Notes: generated from the sequence alone by a model not told the origin. A stretch of DNA of 64,000 nucleotides from Saprospiraceae bacterium (GCA_029251525.1 JAQXDE010000007.1:62001-126000), one strand, 5' to 3'; shown: positions 16,363 to 25,265, counted from the first letter of the stretch. Translations and numbers: made by a program.

Positions 16363-19356
16363 ATGAGATCAAATTTCATCCTCATTGTAATCCTATCTTT
16401 TCTAGGTAGCAACGAATCTTTTACACAAACTAATTTTGACATTTTTCAATATCGCTATGTTGGCCCAACGCGCGGTGGACGAGTAACTTCTGTCACAGGA
16501 GTTGCAACTCAACCAAATACATTTTATATGGGAGCAACCGGAGGTGGTGTTTGGAAAACACAAGATTATGGTACATCATGGCAAAATATTTCTGATGGAT
16601 TTTTCGAAACCCCTTCCATCGGCGCAATCCAAGTCGCACAAAATGATGCAAATATAATTTATGTCGGCACTGGCTCTGATGGTTTACGAAGCAATGTAAT
16701 AACTGGTAAGGGAGTTTATAAATCAATCAATGCTGGCAAAACTTGGAAACACATTGGCCTCAAAAAAGTGGGTCAAATTGGGGCTGTAGAAATTCATCCA
16801 CAAGATCATAATACAGTTTTTGTGGCAGCTATCGGACAAGCATTTTCTCCTAACAAAGAACGGGGAGTTTTTCGAACGAAAGATGGCGGTACGACTTGGA
16901 AAAATGTTCTTCATATTTCCGACACAACCGGAATTGTCGATCTCGAATTCATGCCAACTAATCCAAATATTATTTACGCAGCAGCTTGGCGCGGAGAACG
17001 AAAACCTTGGACAATTATTAGTGGTGGAAAAGAAAGTGGAATTTATAGATCTATAGATGGTGGTGACAATTGGAATAAAATGGGTAAAGGTTTACCAACT
17101 TTAATGGGTAAAATTGATCTCGCAGTCTCGGCCTCTGATTCCAAAGTCCTATATGCATTAGTGGAAGCATCACCTTTTAAGGTTGCTGGACTTTATCGTA
17201 GTGATGACCAAGGCGAAAATTTTGTCCATGTTTCTGATGAATTTGGTTTGACTGATCGACCTTTCTATTATTGCAATGTGGAAGCTGATCCTGGTAATGT
17301 GGAAACAGTTTATGTAAACTCCACTCGTTTTTATAAATCAACGAATGGCGGAAAAAAATGGAATAGAATACGAACACCACATGGTGATAATCATGACATG
17401 TGGATCAACCCAAACAACTCCAACCTTTTTGTTCAAGGAAACGATGGCGGCGCAAATATAACCCACAACGGAGGTAAAACGTGGAGCACTCAATTCAATC
17501 AACCAACTGCCGAACTCTATCAGGTAGAAGTAGATAACCAAACTCCTTACTGGCTGTACGCTGGCCAGCAAGATAATTATTCAACGGTCTCTGTCCCAAG
17601 TGTTCCACCAACTTCTCACCAAGCAGGTGGTATTGGATATGTAATGAATACAGGTGGATGCGAAACTGGCCCAGCAGTTCCAAATCCAGATAACTCAAAT
17701 ATTGTTTATTCAAATTGTAAAGGGCGATTTAGTGTTTTTAACAAAAAATCAGGACAAGAAAAACGTTATGATGTAGGTGCACGAAATATGTATGGTCACA
17801 ACCCTAAAGACTTAAAATTTCGATTCCAAAGAGTTTCTCCAATTCATGTCTCACCGCATGATTCAAAGGTCATTTATCATACCTCACAGTTTGTTCACAA
17901 GACAACGGATGAGGGTGAAAATTGGGAAATCATCTCTCCTGATTTAACGGCTTTCGAAACAGAAAAACAAATACGTTCAGGTTCACCAATCACAAATGAC
18001 ATCACAGGCGAAGAGTTCTACAGCACAATTTATTCAATTCAAGAGTCAAAAATCAAACAAGGTGTAATTTGGGTTGGTTCCAATGATGGACCAGTTCACA
18101 TAACGCAAGATGGTGGAAAGAACTGGAGAAAAGTAACACCTAAATCCCTAGGTAAAGGCGGCCGAGTAGATTCTATAGAACCATCCAAACATGATCCTGC
18201 CAAAGCATATTTATCTGTGCTCCGCTATCAATTAGGAGATTGGAAACCGTATATTTTCAAAACAAATAATTATGGAAAAAGCTGGAAACTTTTGACCAAC
18301 GAAACAAATGGAATTCCAAATGACTACCCTGTTCGAGTGGTTCGAGAAGATCCAAAGCAAGCTGGATTGTTGTATGCAGGAACTGAATTCGGAATGTTTA
18401 TCTCATTTGATGATGGAGAAAATTGGGAATCGTTTCAACAAAATTTACCCGTCACTCCAATCACAGACATAAAAATCCACAGAGGTGATTTAGTACTTTC
18501 GACAATGGGAAGAGGTTTTCAGATAGTTGATAATATAAGTTCGCTTCGCCAAAACTTTGATAAAATTGATAAAAAAACAGCTCACCTTTTCCAACCTGAG
18601 AATACTTATCGTTATCGCTACCGACCTTCGGGAGTTGATTCAAAAATCGATCATAATTACCCAGCGGCTTCTGTAATCATTGATTATTTTTTACCTGAAA
18701 AAATAGATTCAACGTTCTTGCTTCACATCGAAGATGCAGCAGGGAAAACCATTCGTACTTTTTCCCAAAAATATTTGGCAAAAAAAGAAGAATCATTACG
18801 AAATATGTCCACCGAGGAATTCACTTACTCCATCAATACAAAATTGAAAAATGAAAAAGGAACACATCGTTTTCGATGGGATATGAGGCATTCAGGCGCT
18901 TGGGATAAGGATAAAAAACGAGCGTATAGGAATGGTCCACTTGCCGCTCCAGAGAAATATACTATCGTTTTACAAATAGGAAAAGAGCAACTTCGACAGT
19001 CATTTGAGTTGATGGCTGATCCTAGAATTTTGGAGGAAGGCGTAAAGTATGAAGATATGAAGAAACAAGAAACATTGGCACTTCAGATTGTTGATTTACA
19101 TTCCAGAGCTAAAAAAGAAGCGGACAAGGTTGAGAAAAAAATAAAAAAGATGAAAGGAGATTCTAATGAGAAAACAGCTTTGAAAAAATTAAAAGATGCT
19201 TTTGTTCAATCTAAAGGAAGATACACACAACCAAAATTACTTTCACAGATCGGATATTTATATGGAGTAGTAAACCGAGCTGATCAAATACCGGGGAGAG
19301 ATACTTTTAAGAGATATGATGAATTGATTAGAGAATTAAGTAAGCTGGTAGATTGA
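16363..19356 (+). CDS. Large secreted sortilin/BNR-type beta-propeller protein
   Basis: A 997-residue exported protein (signal peptide about residues 1-20). Residues 25 to about 740 are beta-propeller blades carrying Asp-box motifs such as SINAGKTW, TKDGGTTW, SIDGGDNW, DDQGENF, NGGKTW and DDGENW, as in sortilin (VPS10) and BNR glycosidase-like proteins. The C-terminal 250 residues hold an Ig-like region and a Lys-rich helical segment. No catalytic site of a glycosidase is evident, and no type IX C-terminal sorting domain is seen. A paralogue lies at 44605-47769 on the other strand. Its ligand is unknown; such proteins are often found beside peptidases or SusCD, but none is adjacent here. Confidence 0.88.
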   Translation: MRSNFILIVILSFLGSNESFTQTNFDIFQYRYVGPTRGGRVTSVTGVATQPNTFYMGATGGGVWKTQDYGTSWQNISDGFFETPSIGAIQVAQNDANIIYVGTGSDGLRSNVITGKGVYKSINAGKTWKHIGLKKVGQIGAVEIHPQDHNTVFVAAIGQAFSPNKERGVFRTKDGGTTWKNVLHISDTTGIVDLEFMPTNPNIIYAAAWRGERKPWTIISGGKESGIYRSIDGGDNWNKMGKGLPTLMGKIDLAVSASDSKVLYALVEASPFKVAGLYRSDDQGENFVHVSDEFGLTDRPFYYCNVEADPGNVETVYVNSTRFYKSTNGGKKWNRIRTPHGDNHDMWINPNNSNLFVQGNDGGANITHNGGKTWSTQFNQPTAELYQVEVDNQTPYWLYAGQQDNYSTVSVPSVPPTSHQAGGIGYVMNTGGCETGPAVPNPDNSNIVYSNCKGRFSVFNKKSGQEKRYDVGARNMYGHNPKDLKFRFQRVSPIHVSPHDSKVIYHTSQFVHKTTDEGENWEIISPDLTAFETEKQIRSGSPITNDITGEEFYSTIYSIQESKIKQGVIWVGSNDGPVHITQDGGKNWRKVTPKSLGKGGRVDSIEPSKHDPAKAYLSVLRYQLGDWKPYIFKTNNYGKSWKLLTNETNGIPNDYPVRVVREDPKQAGLLYAGTEFGMFISFDDGENWESFQQNLPVTPITDIKIHRGDLVLSTMGRGFQIVDNISSLRQNFDKIDKKTAHLFQPENTYRYRYRPSGVDSKIDHNYPAASVIIDYFLPEKIDSTFLLHIEDAAGKTIRTFSQKYLAKKEESLRNMSTEEFTYSINTKLKNEKGTHRFRWDMRHSGAWDKDKKRAYRNGPLAAPEKYTIVLQIGKEQLRQSFELMADPRILEEGVKYEDMKKQETLALQIVDLHSRAKKEADKVEKKIKKMKGDSNEKTALKKLKDAFVQSKGRYTQPKLLSQIGYLYGVVNRADQIPGRDTFKRYDELIRELSKLVD

Positions 19357-19378
19357 TAAGTTACGAAGGCTATCTTTT

Positions 19379-19438
19379 ATCACAAAAGTCATAAAGAATC
19401 ACAAAAATTTAATTGATATTCTTTATAACTTTTGTGAT
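19379..19438. terminator. Long bidirectional hairpin between convergent genes
   Basis: Arms of 21 bases (19379-19399 and 19418-19438) pair with a single wobble around an 18-base loop. It lies between the propeller gene and aroB, which converge, so it probably stops transcription from both sides; there is no long U-tract. Confidence 0.7.
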
Positions 19439-19444
19439 TGGAGA

Positions 19445-20512
19445 TTAAGTCCTCGATTTCAAATTATAAAATATCAACGCCTCAATAATCTCCTCCTCTT
19501 CACAAGTTTGGTTAATCAATATGTCCCCAATCCCTTTTAGCATTGTAAAATTAATCGCGTCATTTTCATTTTTTTTATCCTTCCACATCCAATTAATTAA
19601 AGTCGGAAAATCCTCTTTTGGTAAATGAACTTGTGGATATTTTCTTTGGAAAAAATCGAAGATAATTTGAAATTCATTTTCAGACAAACCAGCTTTCTTA
19701 AACGATAAAAATGCTTCACACATCATTCCAATTGCAATTGCCTCACCATGCCGCAGAGGCATCTCAGTTTCTAAAAATAAAGCCTCTACAACATGCCCAA
19801 TGGTATGTCCAAAATTTAATGCTTTACGAATATTCTTTTCAAAAGGATCTTTTTCAACGATATATTGTTTTACCTTTAGGGAAGTTGGAATGTATTTCCC
19901 CCAATCAACTTCTTCTAGATTTTCAATTTTCAAAAGCTCTTCCCAATGCGTTTTATTCTGAATCAAACCATGCTTTAACATTTCCACCATTCCACTTCTA
20001 ATTTCTTCAATTGGCAATGTGTCAAAAAAAATCGGATCAATAAATACTGCCTGTGGATTTTGGAAAATACCAATGCTATTTTTTACATTATCAAAATCAA
20101 TTCCGAGCTTACCACCAATCGAAGAATCCACTTGAGAAAGTAATGTCGTAGGAATTTGTATAAAATCAATTCCTCTTTTAAACGTCGATGCACAAAAACC
20201 ACCCATATCACCAATTACTCCACCACCTAAATTGATGAGCAATGATTTTCGATCAGCATTCATTCGCATGAGTTCTGACCAGATATGTTGACAAGTTTCG
20301 AGAGTTTTATTAATCTCTCCAGGAGGAATGATAATTATTTCCGAATTCGTATTTTTTATTTTTTCAAAAAAAACAGGAAGACAACATTCCATTGTATTTT
20401 CATCGACGAGAATAAACGTATGGGAGTATTTTTTTTCTGATAAAAATTGTTGCAGATGTTCCCAAATGTCTCCGACGAAAATAGAATACGTATCTAGATT
20501 TAAAATTTGCAT
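19445..20512 (-). CDS. aroB: 3-dehydroquinate synthase
   Basis: Second step of the shikimate pathway, converting DAHP to 3-dehydroquinate with NAD+ and a metal ion. Recognisable segments are NLGGGVIGDMGGFCAST, QIPTTLLSQVDSSIGGK, the metal-binding His of NFGHTIGHVVE and the following RHGEAIAIGM. The ATG at 20512 gives MQILNLDTYS and a normal length of about 355 residues; a GTG at 20545 in the same frame would add 11 residues and is less likely. It is convergent with the propeller gene and is the last intact gene before a 2.4-kb decayed stretch. Confidence 0.95.
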   Translation of the reverse strand: MQILNLDTYSIFVGDIWEHLQQFLSEKKYSHTFILVDENTMECCLPVFFEKIKNTNSEIIIIPPGEINKTLETCQHIWSELMRMNADRKSLLINLGGGVIGDMGGFCASTFKRGIDFIQIPTTLLSQVDSSIGGKLGIDFDNVKNSIGIFQNPQAVFIDPIFFDTLPIEEIRSGMVEMLKHGLIQNKTHWEELLKIENLEEVDWGKYIPTSLKVKQYIVEKDPFEKNIRKALNFGHTIGHVVEALFLETEMPLRHGEAIAIGMMCEAFLSFKKAGLSENEFQIIFDFFQRKYPQVHLPKEDFPTLINWMWKDKKNENDAINFTMLKGIGDILINQTCEEEEIIEALIFYNLKSRT

Positions 20513-20617
20513 GATATGATTTTTTTTTGCAAGCGGACTAAACACTGAATTAACTAACTTTTTTTAGCCAAAAAATAATTTGCAAAGTATTTTTACTTTT
20601 CAGTTGGTTGGGTAAAG

Positions 20618-21213
20618 CTACATTTTTTTGAGTTGCCATGTCAACTGCAAAACACTTTTATCTTTCATTTTTAAAATAGTAAAACGATCGTCTTTACCTT
20701 CTTCAGAAATAGAAATATTGATATCTATTGGAGCCTCAAAAGAGGATTGAATTGAAGTTTAAAATTGTCATAATCGTAAACAAGAGCAATTGCTTGAAAT
20801 GTATTTCCATTTTAAGATTTCAAAAAACAAAGAAGCATATTCTTCGCCCTCCTCTTCATTTAAATCGAATTCGGCAATCGATCAATTATTGGAAAATATT
20901 CCTATTATTTCCTCAAATATTGAGATAGGAACTCCAATTTCAACAATCTGCAGTACAGCAAAAAGAAATAAAAATAGTTTGATAATCTAGGGAGTCGAGG
21001 TAATAATAGATCTCCTACAAAAAAATAGCTTAGAAGCATAACGCTGATAAATGTTGATTAAGTCAGGTACACCGTCATTGTGATTCCAATAAATACTTAA
21101 TTTAAACCAAATTTATTCAATTTGCTACGCTGCAGAAATACGAGCATTAGTAAACTCTAGAATTAGGTAAACCTTTTTTACCCAATATTTGATATTTTCT
21201 ATATAGATCTAAA
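20618..21213 (-). pseudogene. Decayed gene(s), family not recognised
   Basis: Reading the minus strand from 21213 gives protein-like sequence interrupted by stops: fragments such as VYLILEFTNARISAA, SIYWNHNDGVPDLINIYQRY, then LQIVEIGVPISIFEEIIG, a TGA, AEFDLNEEEGEEYASLFFEI, then after two frameshifts IALVYDYDNF and EAPIDINISISEEGKDDRF, ending VLQLTWQLKKM and a TAG. At least three in-frame stops and two frameshifts are needed to read it. It could be one gene or two adjacent ones; the in-frame TAG near 20989 followed by a hydrophobic stretch might mark a second start. No family is recognised. It follows aroB on the same strand. Confidence 0.6.
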
Positions 21214-21409
21214 AGACAAAGAGGAGGATAATCCAACAAAAAAATTAATTAAGCTCAAGGTCTTTTTGACAGTTAAAAAAGCGATTTGTCCATTTATTAT
21301 TTTGAAACCTTGGCCTAATCTAGCAGAGGAATTGAACACCTTTATAAAAATATACGAACATGATCTATCAATTATGTGGCACTCTAAACATACTTTTGGG
21401 AAAAATTAA
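21188..21409 (+). pseudogene. Start-less coding fragment
   Basis: This plus-strand frame is open for about 80 codons (from a TAG at 21164) with natural-looking composition, for example YIDLKDKEEDNPTKK, KKAICPFIILKPWPN and EELNTFIKIYEHDLS, ending at TAA. It has no ATG, GTG or TTG at a plausible start, so it looks like the 3' remnant of a gene. Its 5' end abuts and slightly overlaps the decayed minus-strand reading frame, suggesting a rearrangement junction near 21190-21215. Confidence 0.45.
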
Positions 21410-21510
21410 TTCATAAAAATCCAACAAAAAAATGTCAATTTGGACGGAGATACCATTACTAATAATGAACACTAGTTATAAAATAATTATAGATTTGTTG
21501 TCGAACATTA

Positions 21511-21543
21511 AAAAAAGGAGTAGTTGTTAACTATTCCTTTTAT
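21511..21543 (-). terminator. Hairpin terminator in decayed region
   Basis: AAAAGGAGTAG pairs with CTATTCCTTTT (one G-U). On the minus strand it is followed by a run of seven T, placing it about 90 bases after the stop of the decayed minus-strand gene at 21631. It could also work on the plus strand. Confidence 0.65.
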
Positions 21544-21630
21544 TTCTATTTTATTCTTTAAAAGAGTACTAAAAAATATGTTTTGCTCACTGGTTATATT
21601 CCTAAAGATTTATAATTAAGCCTTTTTTAG

Positions 21631-22018
21631 TTAGTTTTTCTTTCCTTTAACGATTTTTTTCATTTGTCTTAGCCACTGCTCATTTATAATAATATGCATT
21701 TGCTTGTGCAAATAACTCAGATCCTGGAACACGAACTCTAAGCTCCAGAATTTTATCCTCCTGACAGATACATCCCCCATTTACAATAATATATCAGCAT
21801 GTAAAATCCGATTATTTACTGGGCATACCTTTCTTATCTTATTTTTAGGAACTAATTATTGATGACTTCGTCATTATCGTTAACACTTTGTTTTCTAATT
21901 TCATATTGTTCATATTTTTTAACGAATAAAATCCTAAAATGAATCTTTGTATAATCGAGTATATTGATTCTTATCAATATTATAAAGTGAGACATATTAC
22001 TCTTTGAGGGGCTGATTA
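21631..22018 (-). pseudogene. Decayed gene, family not recognised
   Basis: The minus strand retains protein-like segments in shifting frames: VSLYNIDKNQYTRLYKDSF, then ILFVKKYEQYEIRKQSVN followed by DNDEVINN and a TAG, then after a frame change VNGGCICQEDKILELRVRV, PGSELFAQANAYYYK, and after another shift NEQWLRQMKKIVKGKKN and TAA. The combination of continuous sense across several frames and at least two stops marks a pseudogene rather than chance. A terminator follows on the same strand. I cannot name the family. Confidence 0.6.
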
Positions 22019-22069
22019 TTTTTTATTTGTTAAGAATATTTGGTTGTAAAGAAAGGCTCAAAAAATAAA

Positions 22070-22097
22070 AAAGCGATTATGTATAAATAACCGCTTT
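22070..22097 (-). terminator. Hairpin terminator in decayed region
   Basis: AAAGCGATTAT pairs with ATAACCGCTTT with one imperfect position. On the minus strand TTTTTTATTTTTT follows. It lies 28 bases past the stop of the decayed gene at 22125. Confidence 0.7.
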
Positions 22098-22124
22098 AAA
22101 ATTAATATTGTACAATACTCCTCT

Positions 22125-22895
22125 TTAATTACTTGGGATTCCAATTTTACCTACTCTTGTAGCCCATAAAGAGGGAAATATATTCTATCCATAATCTGTT
22201 ACCACCCAAAATGATGACCCTCTTGTAAAATAATATTCATGTTGTAGCTCCCATCACCATTAAATGTTAATATGGCAGATGTCATATCTATTGAGAAATA
22301 TACTTTAATATCATTAAGAATAAAAAAATTCCAATCCATAGAAGCATCAGCTTCAACATTATCTTTAATGAATGTATAAAAAGGCGCAAGATTAGAATCA
22401 CCGGTGGTAATTGCTATACTAGCATGTTCATATTTTTTATACATCCCATAATCTCAAACAATTATTGTTGCGCTTCTTTCAATGATTTTTCAATTTTATT
22501 CGCATTAATCTTGTCAAAATATATTCTTGCTCTTAGACCATAAGGTGAAGTAAAAGTTGTGATATCAACTGCTTTAAGTTGATATTTTATGCATTCTAAG
22601 TGATCGGTCAACATGGTCCATCGCCTCGTATCATTCAATACGCCCATTAATATACCCATATGAAATCATTTTATGAGTAGGGGCCGAGACACTAGGAAAC
22701 CCATTTGTAAAATCTACAAATGTGGTAAAATCATTGATATAGGTCGCAAGAAAATTAATCAGTGAACCATTTAGAAATTTCACTATAAAACTTTCCACTA
22801 ATTTGTCTTTTTTAGATTCAACGCCTAGGTAATCATACCAAGCTTACTCTTCTAGACTCAAGCCATCTCTATCAATATTTGACAGTTTAAGCAAT
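22125..22895 (-). pseudogene. Decayed gene(s) downstream of the NTF2-like lipoprotein
   Basis: From 22895 the minus strand reads GTLLKLSNIDRDGLSLEE, TAA, AWYDYLGVESKKDKLVESF and on to SYGYINGRIE, TGA; a frameshift continues into TRRWTMLTDHLECIKYQLK and KINANKIEKSLKEAQQ, TGA. Next comes MYKKYEHASIAITTGDSNL through ILQEGHHFGW, and after a one-base shift VTDYG, a stop, and NIFPSLWATRVGKIGIPSN. Two open pieces (22462-22659 and 22199-22444) look like small genes, but they are parts of this longer broken frame. It begins six bases after the stop of the lipoprotein gene, so the two were probably one operon. No family is recognised. Confidence 0.65.
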
Positions 22896-22900
22896 GTACC

Positions 22901-23422
22901 TTACTCTGCTACAGGTGCCTCCTCAGAGACTGCAGTTTGAGCTTCTATTTGATCAAAAACACCTCCAAGATCAAACCATTCCATTGTACCAGAAACTTTG
23001 CCTTCATCATTATATTCTATAACCGCATAATATTTCGTTTTTGTGGCTGCCCCAGTAGCTTTGTGTGTTGATGTCCATGTTCCATAAACTCTTACTCCTC
23101 CATTAGGAACAAAGTCGTCATCAACACTTGGGTAATATAATCTATCATCGAAACTAAAATTTTCAAAATTTGCATGCCATTCTTTCCCTCCATTTTGCCA
23201 TTCATCTTTTGATAAGGAATCCGTTGTATTCGGTGGCGACCAAAACATATCATCCGCATACATTTCACCCATCTCTTCTAAACTTCCATTTTCAAATAAG
23301 TTGAAAGCTGCATCAGCTGATGCTTGATTAGTTTTGAAACCATCTAATTGACTATTATTATCAACAGGTGCCTGACAACTTACAATAGCCGCAATTACGA
23401 TTAGAAATAATAAATTTTTCAT
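22901..23422 (-). CDS. NTF2/SnoaL-like lipoprotein
   Basis: A 173-residue intact lipoprotein: signal MKNLLFLIVIAAIVSC, with the lipobox Cys at residue 16. The mature part resembles SnoaL/NTF2-like ketosteroid-isomerase folds: an N-terminal helical part (ASADAAFNLFENGSLEE), the MYADDMFWSPPN strand, and the VRVYGTWTSTHKATG and YYAVIEYNDEGKVSGTMEW strands. Such proteins act as small enzymes or ligand binders; no specific reaction can be assigned. It is divergent from an HxlR-type regulator, which may control it. It is the only intact gene on this strand in a 4.6-kb stretch otherwise full of broken ones. Confidence 0.8.
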   Translation of the reverse strand: MKNLLFLIVIAAIVSCQAPVDNNSQLDGFKTNQASADAAFNLFENGSLEEMGEMYADDMFWSPPNTTDSLSKDEWQNGGKEWHANFENFSFDDRLYYPSVDDDFVPNGGVRVYGTWTSTHKATGAATKTKYYAVIEYNDEGKVSGTMEWFDLGGVFDQIEAQTAVSEEAPVAE

Positions 23423-23579
23423 TTTGCGTTTAATTATTTGTTAATAAATATGGTATTTTATTTAATTGCAATAAACAATTAACTCACATATTACAGTATA
23501 AATACCACTTTAACAAACTGAACGATAAAAAAAAATCAAATTTTGTAACAAATTAGTGTATTTTTTGTTTCCCAATTCC

Positions 23580-23616
23580 AATTGCATTTAGCAAACAAGC
23601 AATAATCTAATTGCAT
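23580..23616. repeat. Repeated AATTGCAT octamer in the divergent promoter region
   Basis: AATTGCAT occurs at 23580-23587 and 23609-23616, 29 bases apart, with a related AATTGCA at 23464-23470. All lie between the lipoprotein gene and the HxlR gene, so they are candidate regulator sites; this is inference. Confidence 0.35.
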
Positions 23617-23648
23617 AAATTTTCATCAAACAATCATAAATAATAATA

Positions 23649-24113
23649 ATGGAAGTTAAATTTAGGTCTACCTGCCCTGCATCCAATGCCATTGACCTAA
23701 TTGGAGACAAGTGGTCTCTGCTAATAGTAAGGGATATATTCCTCGATACCATTACCTACAGTGAATTTTTAAAATCTGCGGAAAAAATATCTACCAATAT
23801 ATTAGTAGATCGTTTAAAAAAGCTAATTGAAGCCGGTTTTATATCATTCGTAAAGAACCCAGACGATAAAAAAATAAAATACTACTACCTCGAAAATAAA
23901 GGTATCGATCTTTTTCCGATCATATGTCAAATGGCCCTTTGGACAAGAAGTTACCTTCCTCTTAATCCCATACATCCTAAAGCCATAACTCTTTTAAATG
24001 AAATCGATGAAAAGGGAATTGATCAATTCGTACATGACTACATTTCAACCTATAAACTAAAAAGAAAAAAACTTACTGAGGACTTAGTAATTCCTGCTCG
24101 TCCTTTATCTTAA
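23649..24113 (+). CDS. HxlR-family transcriptional regulator
   Basis: A 154-residue winged-helix regulator. The HxlR start is typical: a Cys in RSTCPASNAIDLIGDKWS, which in some members senses redox or electrophile stress, then LLIVRDIFL, the recognition helix region TNILVDRLKKLIEAGFI and the wing DDKKIKYYYL. The C-terminal 40 residues are a helical dimerisation tail. It is divergent from the NTF2-like lipoprotein gene with 226 bases between them and is followed by a terminator, so self-regulation together with control of that neighbour is the simplest idea. Confidence 0.9.
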   Translation: MEVKFRSTCPASNAIDLIGDKWSLLIVRDIFLDTITYSEFLKSAEKISTNILVDRLKKLIEAGFISFVKNPDDKKIKYYYLENKGIDLFPIICQMALWTRSYLPLNPIHPKAITLLNEIDEKGIDQFVHDYISTYKLKRKKLTEDLVIPARPLS

Positions 24114-24206
24114 AAAACAACATTCACTTCAGTTTAAAACAGTTTTAATTGTTACTTTTTCTTAAGATTTAATATGTATGTATACTATCTATTAACTAAA
24201 AATAAT

Positions 24207-24231
24207 AAAAAGCTATCCTATTTTAGCTTTT
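24207..24231 (+). terminator. Intrinsic terminator of the HxlR gene
   Basis: AAAAGCTA pairs with TAGCTTTT around a 9-base loop, 93 bases after the stop codon. Confidence 0.65.
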
Positions 24232-24234
24232 CTC

Positions 24235-24619
24235 CTAATTAGTCAACTCATCTTCAGTCATGAAAACCAAATCGTATCCATCATTATTTGATTTTCGAGA
24301 TAATAACAATAAACAGCCCCGTATCCTTTAATTACCTCCACATGAGTATTATACTGTAAGTAATATCAGCAATCGTATAAGGGAAATCAACGCTAATATT
24401 TAGAGGAAAAATTTCCCTTTTAATTTATTCAAACAAAGACGTGCTATAAGTTTACAACCTCTATTGACTTTCTTTTTCATAAGTAACAATACCAACTAAA
24501 GTATCTCTATCATGCATTACCTTTCTAAATATTTCCTTTGATTTCACACCCTCTCATTTCTCATTTTTAGAAATCAATTGTTTAGAATGAAGAGTAATTA
24601 TCTCAAGAGGTATTTGGGG
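24235..24619 (-). pseudogene. Decayed gene, family not recognised
   Basis: The minus strand from 24619 reads PQIPLEIITLHSKQLISKN, a TGA, then EGVKSKEIFRKVMHDRDTL and VGIVTYEKESQ before a TAG. After frame changes it continues as LNISVDFPYTIADITYSI, HVEVIKGYGAVYCYYLEN and NNDGYDLVFMTEDELTN with a final TAG. At least two stops and three frameshifts are needed. The residue patterns look like a real small protein; I do not recognise it. Confidence 0.6.
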
Positions 24620-24839
24620 CAATTATTATCAGCTCTCTTATTAAAAAAATGAAAATATTTCTCAGAGCTAAATTAACTTATATAAGTTCAAAAAATGAAA
24701 GGTTGTCATTTTTAGTGATACAAGTTTAGTGTAAATAATTTATCGATGAGTATAAAACCAGTCATTAAAATGATTTTACAAACAACAAGGATTTGAGAAG
24801 AAATGATAACAAATGTTTGTTTATTTTTTTGAAAAAACT

Positions 24840-25097
24840 CTATCGCTCCATATGCTTAATCCTAAACCAAATAGTAGCATCTCCTTCAGACTATACTTTG
24901 ACTTTTTTTATTTCATATAGATTGACTAGCTCAATTGCAAATTGAATAGAATTTCCAATTTATTGTCCATCATTAAAATACTAATGCATACTATCTTTCT
25001 GACAAAAAATTTATCAGTAACAGTTAGTAAAGCCCTAGTATTTGTTTCCGACCTAATGACTCTTACTATTGATACGCTTTGTTAATAGTCTTTAACA
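24840..25097 (-). pseudogene. Decayed small gene, family not recognised
   Basis: The minus strand reads SVSIVRVIRSETNTRALL, VTDKFFVRK, then after a frame change DSMH, TAG, YFNDGQ, TAA, IGNSIQFAIELVNLYEIKK, VKV, TAG and SEGDATIWFRIKHMER with a TAG. Three in-frame stops and one frameshift interrupt an otherwise coherent sequence of about 85 residues. It lies upstream of nothing intact and about 170 bases from the end of the giant outer-membrane gene. Confidence 0.6.
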
Positions 25098-25265
25098 GAA
25101 CTGCATGATTTTTTTCCATTTTAAGTAGAGAAAGGGTTACTTCAATAAAACAAAAAAATAGACTCCTATTGGTAATGGTATTTTTAATAACAACATTTTC
25201 AAATGAATTTATAATCTAAAAATTAATACAAAACATTGAAATGAATTAAGACGGCTTTAAACAAT

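Noticed and set aside
22199-22659. Two small minus-strand genes of 81 and 65 codons
   Set aside because: They join with flanking sequence into one longer protein-like reading with stops and frameshifts, so they were merged into the pseudogene at 22125-22895.
24809-24822. AACAAA-TG-TTTGTT inverted repeat
   Set aside because: Six-base arms with a two-base loop in A/T-rich DNA are expected by chance and cannot form a stable hairpin.
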